Assembly: GCF_963920925.1 (NCBI RefSeq)
Contig: NZ_CAWUDI010000012.1
Location: 62,001 to 126,000 of the forward strand
Reading direction: 5' to 3'
Length of the DNA: 64,000 bases
Origin: Rivularia sp963920925
GTDB taxonomy: Bacteria > Cyanobacteriota > Cyanobacteriia > Cyanobacteriales > Nostocaceae
A model generated the notes under the pieces. It had not been told where the DNA came from. It searched no databases and was given only the letters and a program-made list of their open reading frames with translations. A program made the position numbers and the translations under genes. Below, one piece after another: positions 1-8,138 of this stretch (positions are counted from its first letter, which is position 1; every line of letters begins with the position of its first letter).

Positions 1-1545
1 AATAAGAATCTAGCTATATTAGCATATACAGAAATTAGTAAACAAGAATTTATTGAACTAATTGATAAATGGAAAGAACCTTACGGGAAAGTTAGCTTTG
101 GCATAGATAATACCCCCTATGGAATGCTTTGCTGGGCTTTATTTGTGCTGCACACAGATCGGAAATTAAAAGAAAAAAATAATGATTTATTCTTCGATTT
201 GATATTTAACGTCAGTAAAGAAGAAAATCGCGATTTTGTCCAAAAGTGGTTTGACATTCTTTGTCAACAAAATGAACTTAATTTATATGTTCAACATGAA
301 CGTTACCTCCATAGGTATCGGCTTATGAATAAATTTGAGGTTCAGAAATGGTGTAAGTTAATGAATGATTGGATGATATATTCACAGACGAATTCAATCA
401 GCTACATCCAAGCTACAAAATGGTTGCATAGAAATAGATTAAATAAGTTGAAAAAAGAGATAACGAGCAAATTAAGTCATAAAGATAAAGATGATATTCC
501 TATTAATAAATTCGATAAATTATCTTCATTAATTCAAAACTATATCAAAAATGAAGCTCCACCCACTATCGTATGTGATACGACGCACTTAGTCGAAAAT
601 CACTTTCTACAAACTAAAAAATTAGAATTTCCAATTGCACGAGTTGAAGATAATATAATATGGCGAGAATTCAAGATAAATACTTCAAGTCAAATTGTTT
701 TATTAGCTAAATTTGTGCAAAAAATACCTGCATATGCTTATTTACTTAATGGCGATAGGTGGGATAAAATCCTTGATGATAGTGATGAAGTTAATCAGAA
801 ATTATACACAATTACTGTATCTAGCTTATGTAACATTCCTAGCCAAGAAGCATTTGACAATTGTACCAAAGTGTTGACAGAAGCTGTAATTAACAGAGAA
901 TTTTCAATACATCAGCCCACCAGCATCATTGTTAATAAAAATGGTCTAGAAGAAATTATCTTTTATCCCCAAGATAACAGTGGTCTGCTATGCTTAGTTA
1001 AAATAGTTGTTGCATATTTTGATGATAATCCAAATAATTGCTTAGTTGTTGTCGGTAAAATTGATGGCAAACAGCGAAGCGTGGAAATAATCGGAGATTA
1101 TACCGATTTCGATCCAGAAGTTAAAATTCTTAAATTCCTTGCTACAATTGCATACCGCGATCTTTTAGTTGCAAGAAAAGTATTAAGAAAACCAAACATT
1201 ACGCCGACTTCCGGAACTGGATTCGGAAAATCATCAAGGGTTAATAGACATCGTATTCAATACGTTTCCCGTATTAAGTACGATAGGGATTTCGATAATA
1301 AGTTTGGTAATCCGGATAATGTATCCAAAGCCATAGCAAGTATTAGTCCTCATTTAAGGCAATGTCACAAGCGGAAATTAGCCCCTGGATATCAAGCTTC
1401 GGAAAAAGCAAAGCAATTAGCAGAAGAATATGATTACTTATTACCATCTGGATATACTTTTGTAACACCCACTCAGGTAGGTGAAAGTCATACTTTAAGA
1501 AAGGAATTTAAAAGTATATCGTTTTTGGATCTGATGTTTAGTTGA
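1..1545 (+). CDS. Hypothetical protein, N-terminus outside the window
   Basis: The frame is open from base 1 to TGA 1543-1545, and the first in-frame ATG is at 124. The residues before it read as normal protein, so the gene very likely begins upstream of the window. The product is mainly soluble, rich in Lys, Asn and Asp, with no membrane segment. The last ~80 residues have a basic patch followed by a H-x-x-R-x-x-H run and a closing P-T-Q-V-G. That tail layout resembles those of some phage or plasmid proteins of unknown role, but I cannot name the family. It is followed by a convergent gene with a 93-base gap. Function unknown. Confidence 0.6.
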   Translation, partial: NKNLAILAYTEISKQEFIELIDKWKEPYGKVSFGIDNTPYGMLCWALFVLHTDRKLKEKNNDLFFDLIFNVSKEENRDFVQKWFDILCQQNELNLYVQHERYLHRYRLMNKFEVQKWCKLMNDWMIYSQTNSISYIQATKWLHRNRLNKLKKEITSKLSHKDKDDIPINKFDKLSSLIQNYIKNEAPPTIVCDTTHLVENHFLQTKKLEFPIARVEDNIIWREFKINTSSQIVLLAKFVQKIPAYAYLLNGDRWDKILDDSDEVNQKLYTITVSSLCNIPSQEAFDNCTKVLTEAVINREFSIHQPTSIIVNKNGLEEIIFYPQDNSGLLCLVKIVVAYFDDNPNNCLVVVGKIDGKQRSVEIIGDYTDFDPEVKILKFLATIAYRDLLVARKVLRKPNITPTSGTGFGKSSRVNRHRIQYVSRIKYDRDFDNKFGNPDNVSKAIASISPHLRQCHKRKLAPGYQASEKAKQLAEEYDYLLPSGYTFVTPTQVGESHTLRKEFKSISFLDLMFS

Positions 1546-1638
1546 ACTGATAAAAAAGCTTAAATCGGCTGAAGAACATCAAGAATTCTTGCTGGGATAA
1601 AAGCAGAGGTGTTGTCTTGTTGTGAATCATTTAACTAA

Positions 1639-2298
1639 TTAAGCTAATTTAGCGACTTCAACAATTTGAGAATCCTTATTGGAACACAAACGGTAGTACT
1701 CGCCATCTAACTGAACAACTTTGTTTTCGCCCACTAAATCGAGAACTACACTGCTTGTTTCGTTTTTGTAAGCACGATAGGAAATCTCAAAATTATTGGA
1801 ATTGTTAGTTCTGAGTTCTTGTTCTAATCTTTCTAATGATTCTGAAAACCAAAACCGTGAAATTTGACGGCGAGTCATTTCCGCACCAGTAGAAGCAAAA
1901 AGATTAGCACCAGCTTTGTTAACCCAGCACTGGCGATGATCGCTTAATCTAATCAGCCCCATCGGTTTGTCTTGACCTTCTCCTCTCGTCATTAAATCAA
2001 AAATGTTTATCCAATCCGAATTCCAAGCATTAGGAGTGATTGAAGTATGTAGCAATGCATCCTCAACAATACCCAGAGGTGTTTCCCCGCCAACTTTAAT
2101 CGTTTTAGTAGTCATTTCTAATTCTCCTTTTAAATGCACCTCGGATTTACCAAAGATCAATCCCCACCTTTCCAAACGATGCTTACCTGATTCATAAATT
2201 GATTCTATTTCTGAGTCAAATAAGTTAAAGATTATTTCATTATCGGTAAACCTAGCTAATCTGGCTAACTTATTAAAATCTACTGTTTGTTTTGGCAT
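1639..2298 (-). CDS. PAS-like domain protein
   Basis: A 219-residue soluble protein. The middle, about residues 95-175, has the layout of a PAS fold: a strand with 'GLIRLSDHRQCWVNKAG', a helix-rich core, then 'FEISYRAYKNETSS' and a final strand pair. No kinase, cyclase or HTH output domain is attached, so any signalling role is inference. The start ATG lies 19 bases inside the end of the upstream RHH gene, so the two are probably co-transcribed and translationally coupled. The family was not recognised with certainty. Confidence 0.55.
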   Translation of the reverse strand: MPKQTVDFNKLARLARFTDNEIIFNLFDSEIESIYESGKHRLERWGLIFGKSEVHLKGELEMTTKTIKVGGETPLGIVEDALLHTSITPNAWNSDWINIFDLMTRGEGQDKPMGLIRLSDHRQCWVNKAGANLFASTGAEMTRRQISRFWFSESLERLEQELRTNNSNNFEISYRAYKNETSSVVLDLVGENKVVQLDGEYYRLCSNKDSQIVEVAKLA

Positions 2299-2666
2299 TT
2301 ATCCTGCTTCTCTTCCTCGCAATCATCCGTACAACAAGATTCTCTACCTTTATTTATATGTTCGTGAATAGTAGCTTCTAATATTTCTATTGGCTTACCT
2401 GTTAAACGACTCAAAGTTTGAATATCTAAATTTTTAACCGACTTAGCACCGGATAGCACATCTATATAATCAGCGAACACATCAGAAGATTCATCAAGCT
2501 TACCCGCTTCTTCAAGCTCATCAAGCTTTGTCTGTATTAAATAGGTTGCCGCAGGAGAAAGAGCTTGACCTAATAAAGCTGAGTATTTTTCGAGCTTTTT
2601 CACATACAAAGCAGGCAAACCAACGCTGATTCTTTTGATTTTGTGGGTTGTGGGCATATTTTCCAT
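2280..2666 (-). CDS. Ribbon-helix-helix-like DNA-binding protein
   Basis: A 128-residue protein. Residues ~8-55 (KIKRISVGLPALYVKKLEKY, then an AAxYLIQTKLDEL helix) fit a CopG/Arc-type ribbon-helix-helix: a short beta strand followed by two helices. The C-terminus is acidic and cysteine-rich (CCTDDC). Translation could start at the first ATG or at the third codon, MPTTH. The gene is divergent from the tandem-HTH gene of module A and is separated from it by three direct repeats, which are candidate binding sites. A small divergent RHH gene sits at the same place in module B (52460-52630), which supports a shared regulatory or partition role. Confidence 0.6.
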   Translation of the reverse strand: MENMPTTHKIKRISVGLPALYVKKLEKYSALLGQALSPAATYLIQTKLDELEEAGKLDESSDVFADYIDVLSGAKSVKNLDIQTLSRLTGKPIEILEATIHEHINKGRESCCTDDCEEEKQDKCQNKQ

Positions 2667-2699
2667 AGAGTTTACATACTAAAGAATATCACAAATTAT

Positions 2700-2857
2700 C
2701 CTATAGGCTGCTAATAGGTTAATTTTAGGTGTAATAAAACACCTTTTCAAAGGCTAAGATGCCTATAGGCTGCTAATAGGCTAATATTAGGTATAAAACC
2801 AACCATCAGATAGATTTTCACTTACGGATGCCTATAGGCTGCTAATAGGCTAATGTA
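2700..2857 (+). repeat. Three iteron-like direct repeats
   Basis: The core CCTATAGGCTGCTAATAGG is repeated exactly at 2700, 2762 and 2831 (spacing 62 and 69), followed each time by a variant of CTAATATTAGGT or GTTAATTTTAGGT. Each core carries CCTAT...ATAGG arms of five bases around a nine-base centre. The repeats lie in the gap between the divergent RHH gene and the tandem-HTH pseudogene, where an operator, a partition site or replication iterons would be expected. Confidence 0.75.
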
Positions 2858-2888
2858 TAAACGTAATAAAAATCCTTCTACCGAAAAA

Positions 2889-3470
2889 ATGCGTAAATCT
2901 GAAATTGACCAAACTCAAAACCAAAATATCGAGCCAAGGTAATTTTTACGATACAGCTTTGGTATCGATAAGCTTCCCTCCGCAGAAGCCCTCGAAGAAG
3001 AAACCAGCTTCAATTACTCTTCCAAATGCGTCAGATTGCTCTCCAAGGTATTAGGTTTGCAAAGAAAAACAGTACGGGAGTGGGGGCACAACCCAAACTT
3101 TGAAAATATGCCCCAACACGCTCGCACTACCTGTAACTACGCTCTAGTAGCACTATCAAGAGAAGAGATAAAGAGAATCATGACAAACGATTCTCAAGCG
3201 CCAGGAATAACCGCAAGGCAATTTATAGAAGAAATATTGCTCAAAGATTTATCACCCGAAGAAAAGCTCAAGATAATAAGCTCCACTAAGTTTCGGAGTC
3301 AATTTTTGAATTTACTATCATAGACTTTAAAAGTATCTAAAATCACGATATACCAATGGGGCAGCAATATGGAATTATCTCGTATGCCCAAATACTATAA
3401 ACATACTCTTGCTTACGCACTCGCAGCATACAAAAAGCAGCAAAGTATCGCAAAGCGGAATGCTGCTTAA
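2889..3470 (+). pseudogene. Tandem-HTH protein of module A, broken by two in-frame stops
   Basis: Reading one frame from ATG 2889 to TAA 3468 gives a protein homologous end to end to the intact tandem-HTH gene at 52776-53363. It is interrupted by TAA at 2940-2942, where the paralog has Gln in R-Q-F-L-R-Y-S-F, and by TAG at 3321-3323, where the paralog has Glu in L-S-E-V-L-K-V. No indel breaks the frame. The stretch between the stops remains open as a 95-residue frame (3036-3323) and keeps the first HTH repeat, 'GLQRKTVREWGHNPNF'. The simplest reading is recent decay by point mutation; stop read-through is a less likely alternative. Confidence 0.8.
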
Positions 3471-3497
3471 GTTTTTGATTAAATATGTTTCTTATAG

Positions 3498-4976
3498 ATG
3501 TTAAGAAGTAAAGGATACGGATGGGACAAGGGCAGCACCGAAGAAAAACGAGCGCTCAAGTTAGCAGAACATTTCGAGGATTTTGCACATCGCCCCCATG
3601 CTTTGATTCAGATATCTGTCACTACCTTATTAAGACTATGCTCCGAGAAATATCGCTTAATAATCGACGAATTAAAGCAAATTGACGAAGATGACTTAAC
3701 TTCTACTTACGTATTAGATTTAATCAAGCAAAAGCAGGCTCAACTCAAGCTAGAAAAAGAGTCACAGCTACCCGAAAAGCCATCAATCTGGAAAAGAAAT
3801 TGTCGGGGTGAACGCTACGTACAATTTCCCCCAGTCTATGAACAAGATCAACAAACTGGCGTATTAACCCAAAAATTGATGGATGAATACGGACTAATTC
3901 CGCAAAATATCCTTAGACGAGCAATCGCCGACTTATATCAAAAGATTGAAGATGAGAAAGGGCAGCCAGAAGAAAATGCTGCCCAAGAAGTGGATGTGAG
4001 AGAAAATAGTGGCAATGATAATTATAACCAGCCTTCGCAACCCAACCCAGTGCAAACTGTTGAAGAGAAATGGATTGAATTAAACGAGCAGTTGAAAAAA
4101 GATACCCAAACACTTGGCGAGATAAGTGGTGAAACGGGTAATTTAATCGTAGAAAATTGCCAGCGATGGGAAGCAGCAGTTCCCCAAGAGAAAAAGTGGG
4201 ATGCCGTTTCCCATGTTGTCGGGCATAATGAAACTTCTTTCGAGCATCTCTCCAATTACGCACATGGCAACCAAACTGAGTGGAGAAAGAGTTGGGGTAC
4301 AACTTTAGCTACTTATCACGACTTTGAGCGAGAATTAGAATGGGTAGGCACTACCATTCGCGATGATGCACTCATAGCAATGGGTTACAGAATATCTGCC
4401 ACTGTGGAAGTCAAAACAAGTGAGTTTAAAGATAGGCGAGGCAAGATAATCGAATTACATGGTAATAATGCCACCCCTATACTCGTTAAGTTTGATGATT
4501 CGCAATCTTACTTCCATTGGAATAACTTGCAAATTGTAAAGGAAGCAGAAACATTCACTCACTGCACCACCGTAAAAGATATTCAGCAAGAAGAATATTT
4601 AGAGCAACAAATTGAATCTGATACAGAAGTAAAACCAACATTACTCGATAAGGCAATTGAAACTCTGATACATGGTGATTGGGGAAACATCAGAAATCTA
4701 TTTAACAAACACCCGGAAATCAAGGGTAATGCATGGAAAGCGCTTTCTGCTACGCAGCGAAAAAGGGTACTTGATATCACACCTCAAACCACTAAGCTAC
4801 TAGCTAAAGCAAAAAGAGAAGGTGTCATTCAAGAATTCAAAGAAATAGCAGCAGGGATGTATCAGATAAAGTTACCCGGTGCATTATTGTGGGAACAAAA
4901 AGCATTCCATGAAATAGAAATAATCCATTACCTGCGAGCGCGACAGCAGCAGTTAGTGAATAATACTAAAAGTTGA
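3498..4976 (+). CDS. Module A partner protein, N-terminally truncated
   Basis: A 492-residue protein clearly paralogous to the 540-residue product at 53443-55065. About 50 N-terminal residues and the intergenic spacer found in copy B are absent: a TAG stop lies just before ATG 3498, and homology begins only at G-Y-G-W-D-K-G. It has a conserved block with 'PSIWKRNCRGERYVQFPPVY', a variable Gln/Asn/Glu-rich linker (~160-200), a helical section, an SH3/KOW-like strand region ('GKIIELHGNNATPILVKFDD') and a C-terminal helical domain. No catalytic motif was recognised. Because its HTH partner is also broken, copy A may be inactive. Confidence 0.65.
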   Translation: MLRSKGYGWDKGSTEEKRALKLAEHFEDFAHRPHALIQISVTTLLRLCSEKYRLIIDELKQIDEDDLTSTYVLDLIKQKQAQLKLEKESQLPEKPSIWKRNCRGERYVQFPPVYEQDQQTGVLTQKLMDEYGLIPQNILRRAIADLYQKIEDEKGQPEENAAQEVDVRENSGNDNYNQPSQPNPVQTVEEKWIELNEQLKKDTQTLGEISGETGNLIVENCQRWEAAVPQEKKWDAVSHVVGHNETSFEHLSNYAHGNQTEWRKSWGTTLATYHDFERELEWVGTTIRDDALIAMGYRISATVEVKTSEFKDRRGKIIELHGNNATPILVKFDDSQSYFHWNNLQIVKEAETFTHCTTVKDIQQEEYLEQQIESDTEVKPTLLDKAIETLIHGDWGNIRNLFNKHPEIKGNAWKALSATQRKRVLDITPQTTKLLAKAKREGVIQEFKEIAAGMYQIKLPGALLWEQKAFHEIEIIHYLRARQQQLVNNTKS

Positions 4977-5032
4977 ATCAGGATACTACTTTTCTACATG
5001 GGGATTAATTAAAAATCTCCATCAAATAAATC

Positions 5033-5635
5033 ATGGGGAAAGAACAGAAAATTCCTTCCTGTTCATGCTGTTATCTAATTCGTTTAGATAAACCTTTAGG
5101 TAATGAAAAGCATAGCGCTCAATACTATTTGGGTTCGTGTTCCAACCTTAAGAAGCGGTTTGAACAACACCTAAAAGGTACGGGTTCAGCATTTACTCGT
5201 GCAGCAGTGGAAAAAGGAATTGCATTTCAAATAGTCTATATCTGGCGCACTAAAAGTAAAAGAGAAGCGCGGCAATTAGAAATCAAACTGAAACGTCAAA
5301 AAAAACAATCGACTAGTTTTGGCAAGACAATTAAGGAAAGATGGTACAAAAAACAAGAACAAAACAACCAGCTTACAAATCACGCAATCAGCGCCAAGGT
5401 AAAAAATTGTTTGAAAAAGTGTCGCAATATTCTTGTTATGAAAATAATAAAAAATTATGCACGACTGCCCGAAACTTTATTCGGCAACACAACTACAAAC
5501 CTCCATGTATCGTTACCGTACTTAAATACAACGGTCAAAATTAAAAGTTGTTCTATTCAATTTCAGGATTGTTCAATTACAATTACGCTCTTATTAATCA
5601 TCGAATGTTTGCAAAAGAAATTGAAGAATATTTAA
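5033..5635 (+). CDS. GIY-YIG nuclease-like protein
   Basis: Residues ~12-105 carry a GIY-YIG-type domain: 'CCYLIRLDKPLG', then 'QYYLGSCSNLKKRFEQHLKG', 'GSAFTRAA' and a final 'KREARQLEIKLKRQKK'. This is the single-domain UvrC-like layout of a metal-dependent endonuclease. The following ~95 residues are low in sense and look like run-on after a frameshift near 5340; a more protein-like 67-residue frame opens at 5341 in another register. The gene follows the module A partner gene by 56 bases. Copy B has a related N-terminus at 55123, so the nuclease belongs to the repeated module. Activity is uncertain because of the tail. Confidence 0.6.
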   Translation: MGKEQKIPSCSCCYLIRLDKPLGNEKHSAQYYLGSCSNLKKRFEQHLKGTGSAFTRAAVEKGIAFQIVYIWRTKSKREARQLEIKLKRQKKQSTSFGKTIKERWYKKQEQNNQLTNHAISAKVKNCLKKCRNILVMKIIKNYARLPETLFGNTTTNLHVSLPYLNTTVKIKSCSIQFQDCSITITLLLIIECLQKKLKNI

Positions 5636-5801
5636 CTACCCAAATCTAAAATAAAAACGCTCGTTACACTAAATATTTATTAATTTGGGAGACAAAAATG
5701 AGCTTTGAACACAACCCTGAATAGGTAAATATAAATGATGAAAAATCGCTGTATGCCCGCATTGCAACATAAAGTTTGGTAATTACGAAGGAGTAACAAC
5801 A

Positions 5802-5948
5802 GTGATACATGATATGGATACTTACAAAGTAAGACACATACCGCCGAAGCTAACTTTTAATTGCTTTAATGAAAACTGCAAGCATTGCGTTGAAGAATTT
5901 TCTTTCAAACTGACAGCAATTATTCATGCACAACTAACATACACTTAA
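5802..5948 (+). CDS. Small hypothetical ORF (48 residues)
   Basis: GTG 5802 is preceded by a good ribosome-binding site (AAGGAG at about 5787-5792). The frame runs to TAA 5946-5948. The peptide has three cysteines, in 'NCFNENCKHC', which could be a small metal-binding knot, but there is no homology I recognise. The ribosome-binding site is the main support. Confidence 0.3.
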   Translation: MIHDMDTYKVRHIPPKLTFNCFNENCKHCVEEFSFKLTAIIHAQLTYT

Positions 5949-5981
5949 TCATAACTATACTTACCAATCTTAACAAATATT

Positions 5982-6016
5982 GTTCTAACTAAACAATTTA
6001 TAATTACAGCTAGAAC
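5982..6016. promoter_or_regulatory. GTTCTA-type inverted repeat (site 1)
   Basis: GTTCTAACT (5982-5990) faces AGCTAGAAC (6008-6016) with one mismatch and a 17-base spacer. It belongs to a family of four such sites between 5.98 and 7.92 kb, and lies downstream of the leftward gene that ends at 6112. Confidence 0.45.
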
Positions 6017-6111
6017 TTAACCCCTTTTTGGCATACAATCAATAAAATCGCTTGTTAGCACCGCAGTTTAACTAATTATTTAATAAACAAGATTTGTTTG
6101 TTATCCCAAAA

Positions 6112-6807
6112 TCAGCTTTCTATTAAGTTGCCAACTTCTTCAATCAGTTGCTGGGCATTTTTTAATAGCGTTTCCACTTTTAATAACTTATTTCTAAGCT
6201 TAATACTTTCTCTGGCAACTATATTTCTGGCATCGTCGTCTCTTGATAGATGAATCATTCTAACTGCTTCAACATTTATCATAACTCTTATACCGTTTCT
6301 GGTTACTTCCCTGGTTTTTTCAATTGGTTTGAATATGGCTTCGCTAGCCGTTAATTTGTTATACTCAAAGATTTTTCTACCCCTTTTAACGTTGTACTGG
6401 TGAACCTCTACTCCACGAGGCGGAATGTACTGGTCTTGGGTTGCTTCTGCTAATTGTTGGGATAATTGAGATAACTGCTCTGTTAAATTAGTGATTAGGT
6501 AAGTAATTCCTAATGAATCCAGGGATTGGGGACAACCCCGACTTATCAGCATCATCCTTGCAGCTTGTTTTCTTGAGATAAGTATTCTTTCTTGAATCCG
6601 CTGCTGTTCTTGCTGGGCTTCTGCTCTAGCTTGCTGTAGTTCTTCCCACCGCCTTTCACGAACTCGTATCAATTCCAACTGTTCATCAGGTGTCAGTTCG
6701 TAAGCACTACCGCAAGTTTGGTAATTCAAGCAGTCGCTAGGGTCTATCCCAGGTTGGATCATCATTGAGGCACAGTCAAAACCTAAACCGCATTTTTTCT
6801 TGGGCAT
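6112..6807 (-). CDS. Hypothetical coiled-coil protein with N-terminal cysteines
   Basis: A 231-residue protein. The N-terminus has spaced cysteines (KKKCGLGFDC, then DCLNYQTCGSAY), possibly a small metal site. Residues ~40-80 form a Glu/Gln/Arg-rich coiled coil ('RERRWEELQQARAEAQQEQQ'), followed by mixed helices and a second amphipathic helix at the end. I recall this overall look from cyanobacterial proteins of unknown function but cannot name a family. The start sits ~20 bases from a perfect 12-bp inverted repeat (6829-6869), so the gene is likely controlled through that site together with the divergent region. Confidence 0.55.
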   Translation of the reverse strand: MPKKKCGLGFDCASMMIQPGIDPSDCLNYQTCGSAYELTPDEQLELIRVRERRWEELQQARAEAQQEQQRIQERILISRKQAARMMLISRGCPQSLDSLGITYLITNLTEQLSQLSQQLAEATQDQYIPPRGVEVHQYNVKRGRKIFEYNKLTASEAIFKPIEKTREVTRNGIRVMINVEAVRMIHLSRDDDARNIVARESIKLRNKLLKVETLLKNAQQLIEEVGNLIES

Positions 6808-6828
6808 GGTTGGTGGGGGATATGCAAT

Positions 6829-6869
6829 TTTGTTCTAGCTATTATTATAACTGATTTAGCTAGAACAAA
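6829..6869. promoter_or_regulatory. GTTCTAGC-type inverted repeat (site 2)
   Basis: TTTGTTCTAGCT (6829-6840) and AGCTAGAACAAA (6858-6869) are perfect 12-bp arms separated by 17 bases, directly upstream of the leftward gene that starts at 6807. This is consistent with an operator for a dimeric repressor. Confidence 0.6.
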
Positions 6870-6908
6870 GTTGTTGTTGCTTGGGTTGAACCGTAGAGCA
6901 GAAAGGAA

Positions 6909-7244
6909 TCATAGACCTCTACTCAAGGTATTAACTCCCCCTCTGCCTTGGGCATCCTTAATTTTGCAGCTGAGACATTTTTCATCCTGTGAAGATAATA
7001 TATGCCCGCAAATTAAACATAATAAATTATCTTTGCGAGCGCACATCTGTTTCCACAACCTTGAATGGTATTTATTAATATTATCTAAACCAATTTCTGT
7101 CAGTTGATATTGTTTGCTCGGTAGTAATTCAATTAACTCCCACTGGCGCATTGTAGATAATCTATGCTTAATTCTCTTTTTCTTAACATCGGGTCTGTGT
7201 ATACCCAACCTGCGATAAAAACCTACACCATTAACATACTCCAT
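6909..7244 (-). CDS. Small winged-HTH-like protein with a C-terminal zinc ribbon
   Basis: A 111-residue protein. Residues ~10-60 resemble a winged helix: helices in 'VKKKRIKHRLSTMRQWELIE', then the wing-like 'SKQYQLTEIGLDNI'. Residues ~73-96 have two C-x-x-C pairs (CLICGH and CLSC), the pattern of a zinc ribbon. A transcriptional role is inferred. Its promoter region holds the perfect TTTTAGAAC / GTTCTAAAA inverted repeat (7269-7291), and related sites lie by its neighbours, so it is the best local candidate for the repressor that reads these sites. The link is positional only. Confidence 0.55.
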   Translation of the reverse strand: MEYVNGVGFYRRLGIHRPDVKKKRIKHRLSTMRQWELIELLPSKQYQLTEIGLDNINKYHSRLWKQMCARKDNLLCLICGHILSSQDEKCLSCKIKDAQGRGGVNTLSRGL

Positions 7245-7268
7245 AGTTTCTGAAATTCTAAGTGGATT

Positions 7269-7291
7269 TTTTAGAACAAAGGGTTCTAAAA
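7269..7291. promoter_or_regulatory. GTTCTA-type inverted repeat (site 3)
   Basis: TTTTAGAAC (7269-7277) and GTTCTAAAA (7283-7291) are perfect 9-bp arms with a 5-base spacer (AAAGG), 25 bases upstream of the leftward winged-HTH gene. This is a likely autoregulatory operator. Confidence 0.6.
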
Positions 7292-7417
7292 TAAGATAGT
7301 CAAAACAAAAGAATACCCTTCGGCTTCATATTTCTTTAAGAACATAGCAAGTATTAAATTAACAACAAGGGATATTATATAATACAGCTAATATAAAGAT
7401 GAGATTAAAGAGGTATT

Positions 7418-7837
7418 ATGAACCTGGAGATAATCCCTATAGAGTTTGAACTTAAAGCTTTACAAATAGCAGCTAAAAGTTATACTTGTGCCCGGTTTAA
7501 ATTAGTTCAAAAAAGTTTTGATAGAAATATATTAAATATAGAATTTAAAGCTTATTACAACCAACAAAGTTGTTCTAATCGTTCTAAGATTAACCCAACA
7601 GATGATTCTTATAAAATCAATAGTATTGACTTTGATGTATGGTTTGATAGCGAAGAAAGGTTGCTTATTTCATCATTCTGGAGGCGTAGTTTATTAACTC
7701 TGGTTCATGGAGGTGATAACAATTTCTATTGGATGAATGATGACGGGAAAGAATTGCCACAACCTTACCCCGATGGTTCAAAGTTTGAGAATATGGCGCT
7801 GGATTTGTACCCTTTGATGAAGCATTACTTTTTATAG
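7418..7837 (+). CDS. Hypothetical protein (139 residues)
   Basis: A soluble, aromatic-rich protein with mixed strands and helices. It has no membrane segment, no HTH and no metal-binding cysteine pattern. ATG 7418 is preceded by AAAGAGGT about eight bases upstream, a fair ribosome-binding site. The C-terminal half contains 'FWRRSLLTLVHGGDNNFYWMNDDGKELPQPYPDGS', split here by position as residues ~88-123 and quoted only in part in other records. I do not recognise the family. It sits between inverted-repeat sites 3 and 4 and may share their regulation. Confidence 0.5.
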   Translation: MNLEIIPIEFELKALQIAAKSYTCARFKLVQKSFDRNILNIEFKAYYNQQSCSNRSKINPTDDSYKINSIDFDVWFDSEERLLISSFWRRSLLTLVHGGDNNFYWMNDDGKELPQPYPDGSKFENMALDLYPLMKHYFL

Positions 7838-7860
7838 ATATTGGTATTTCTTCTAGTTGG

Positions 7861-7919
7861 CATAATCATTTTGTTCTAGCAGTTTAGATTAAATATATAG
7901 CTAGAACAAGATGATTATG
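7861..7919. promoter_or_regulatory. Long inverted repeat with GTTCTAGC core (site 4)
   Basis: A 20-bp left arm (7861-7880, ending TTGTTCTAGC) and a 20-bp right arm (7900-7919, starting GCTAGAACAA) match with one mismatch around a 19-base spacer. It begins 24 bases after the preceding gene, so it could be an operator, a bidirectional hairpin terminator, or both. The remaining gap to 8138 holds only a weak GGCTAC/GTAGCC hairpin at 8077-8096. Confidence 0.6.
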
Positions 7920-8138
7920 CGATTTAGCAAATAAAAGACGAGCTTTCGTCTTAATCCTTAATTGATTTAACTTAAATCTTTGATGACAGAAACCTTTGTG
8001 GGGTAAAAAGATTTAGAAAGCGGGTTAAAGTATTTCTGGCAGCCTTGAAAATAGTACAAAAGTCTGACTAGACAGTGGCTACATCAGCTAGTAGCCTAAA
8101 AATTAATAGTTGTTTGAGTTAGCCAAAACAAAAAAACC

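Larger units (their letters stand above)
5636..6111. other. Intergenic stretch with one small candidate ORF and one inverted repeat
   Basis: Apart from the 48-codon frame at 5802-5948 and the GTTCTA-type inverted repeat at 5982-6016, I see no gene here. A few short ATG frames are interrupted within ten codons. Confidence 0.4.

Noticed and set aside
2700..2860. Three spaced repeats resembling a short CRISPR array
   Set aside because: Repeats match well for only ~19-24 bases and then diverge; the gaps differ in length (31 and 38 if a 31-base repeat is taken), no cas genes are nearby, and the location between divergent regulator genes suits an operator or partition site better.
5341..5544. 67-residue frame overlapping the GIY-YIG gene
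   Set aside because: Its composition is protein-like, but it lies inside another gene with no ribosome-binding site; it is more useful as evidence of a possible frameshift than as a separate gene.
7269..7291. LexA-type box (GAAC-N4-GTTC)
   Set aside because: The spacer between GAAC and GTTC is five bases, not four, and the cyanobacterial LexA box has a different consensus; the related sites nearby have spacers of 17-19 bases.
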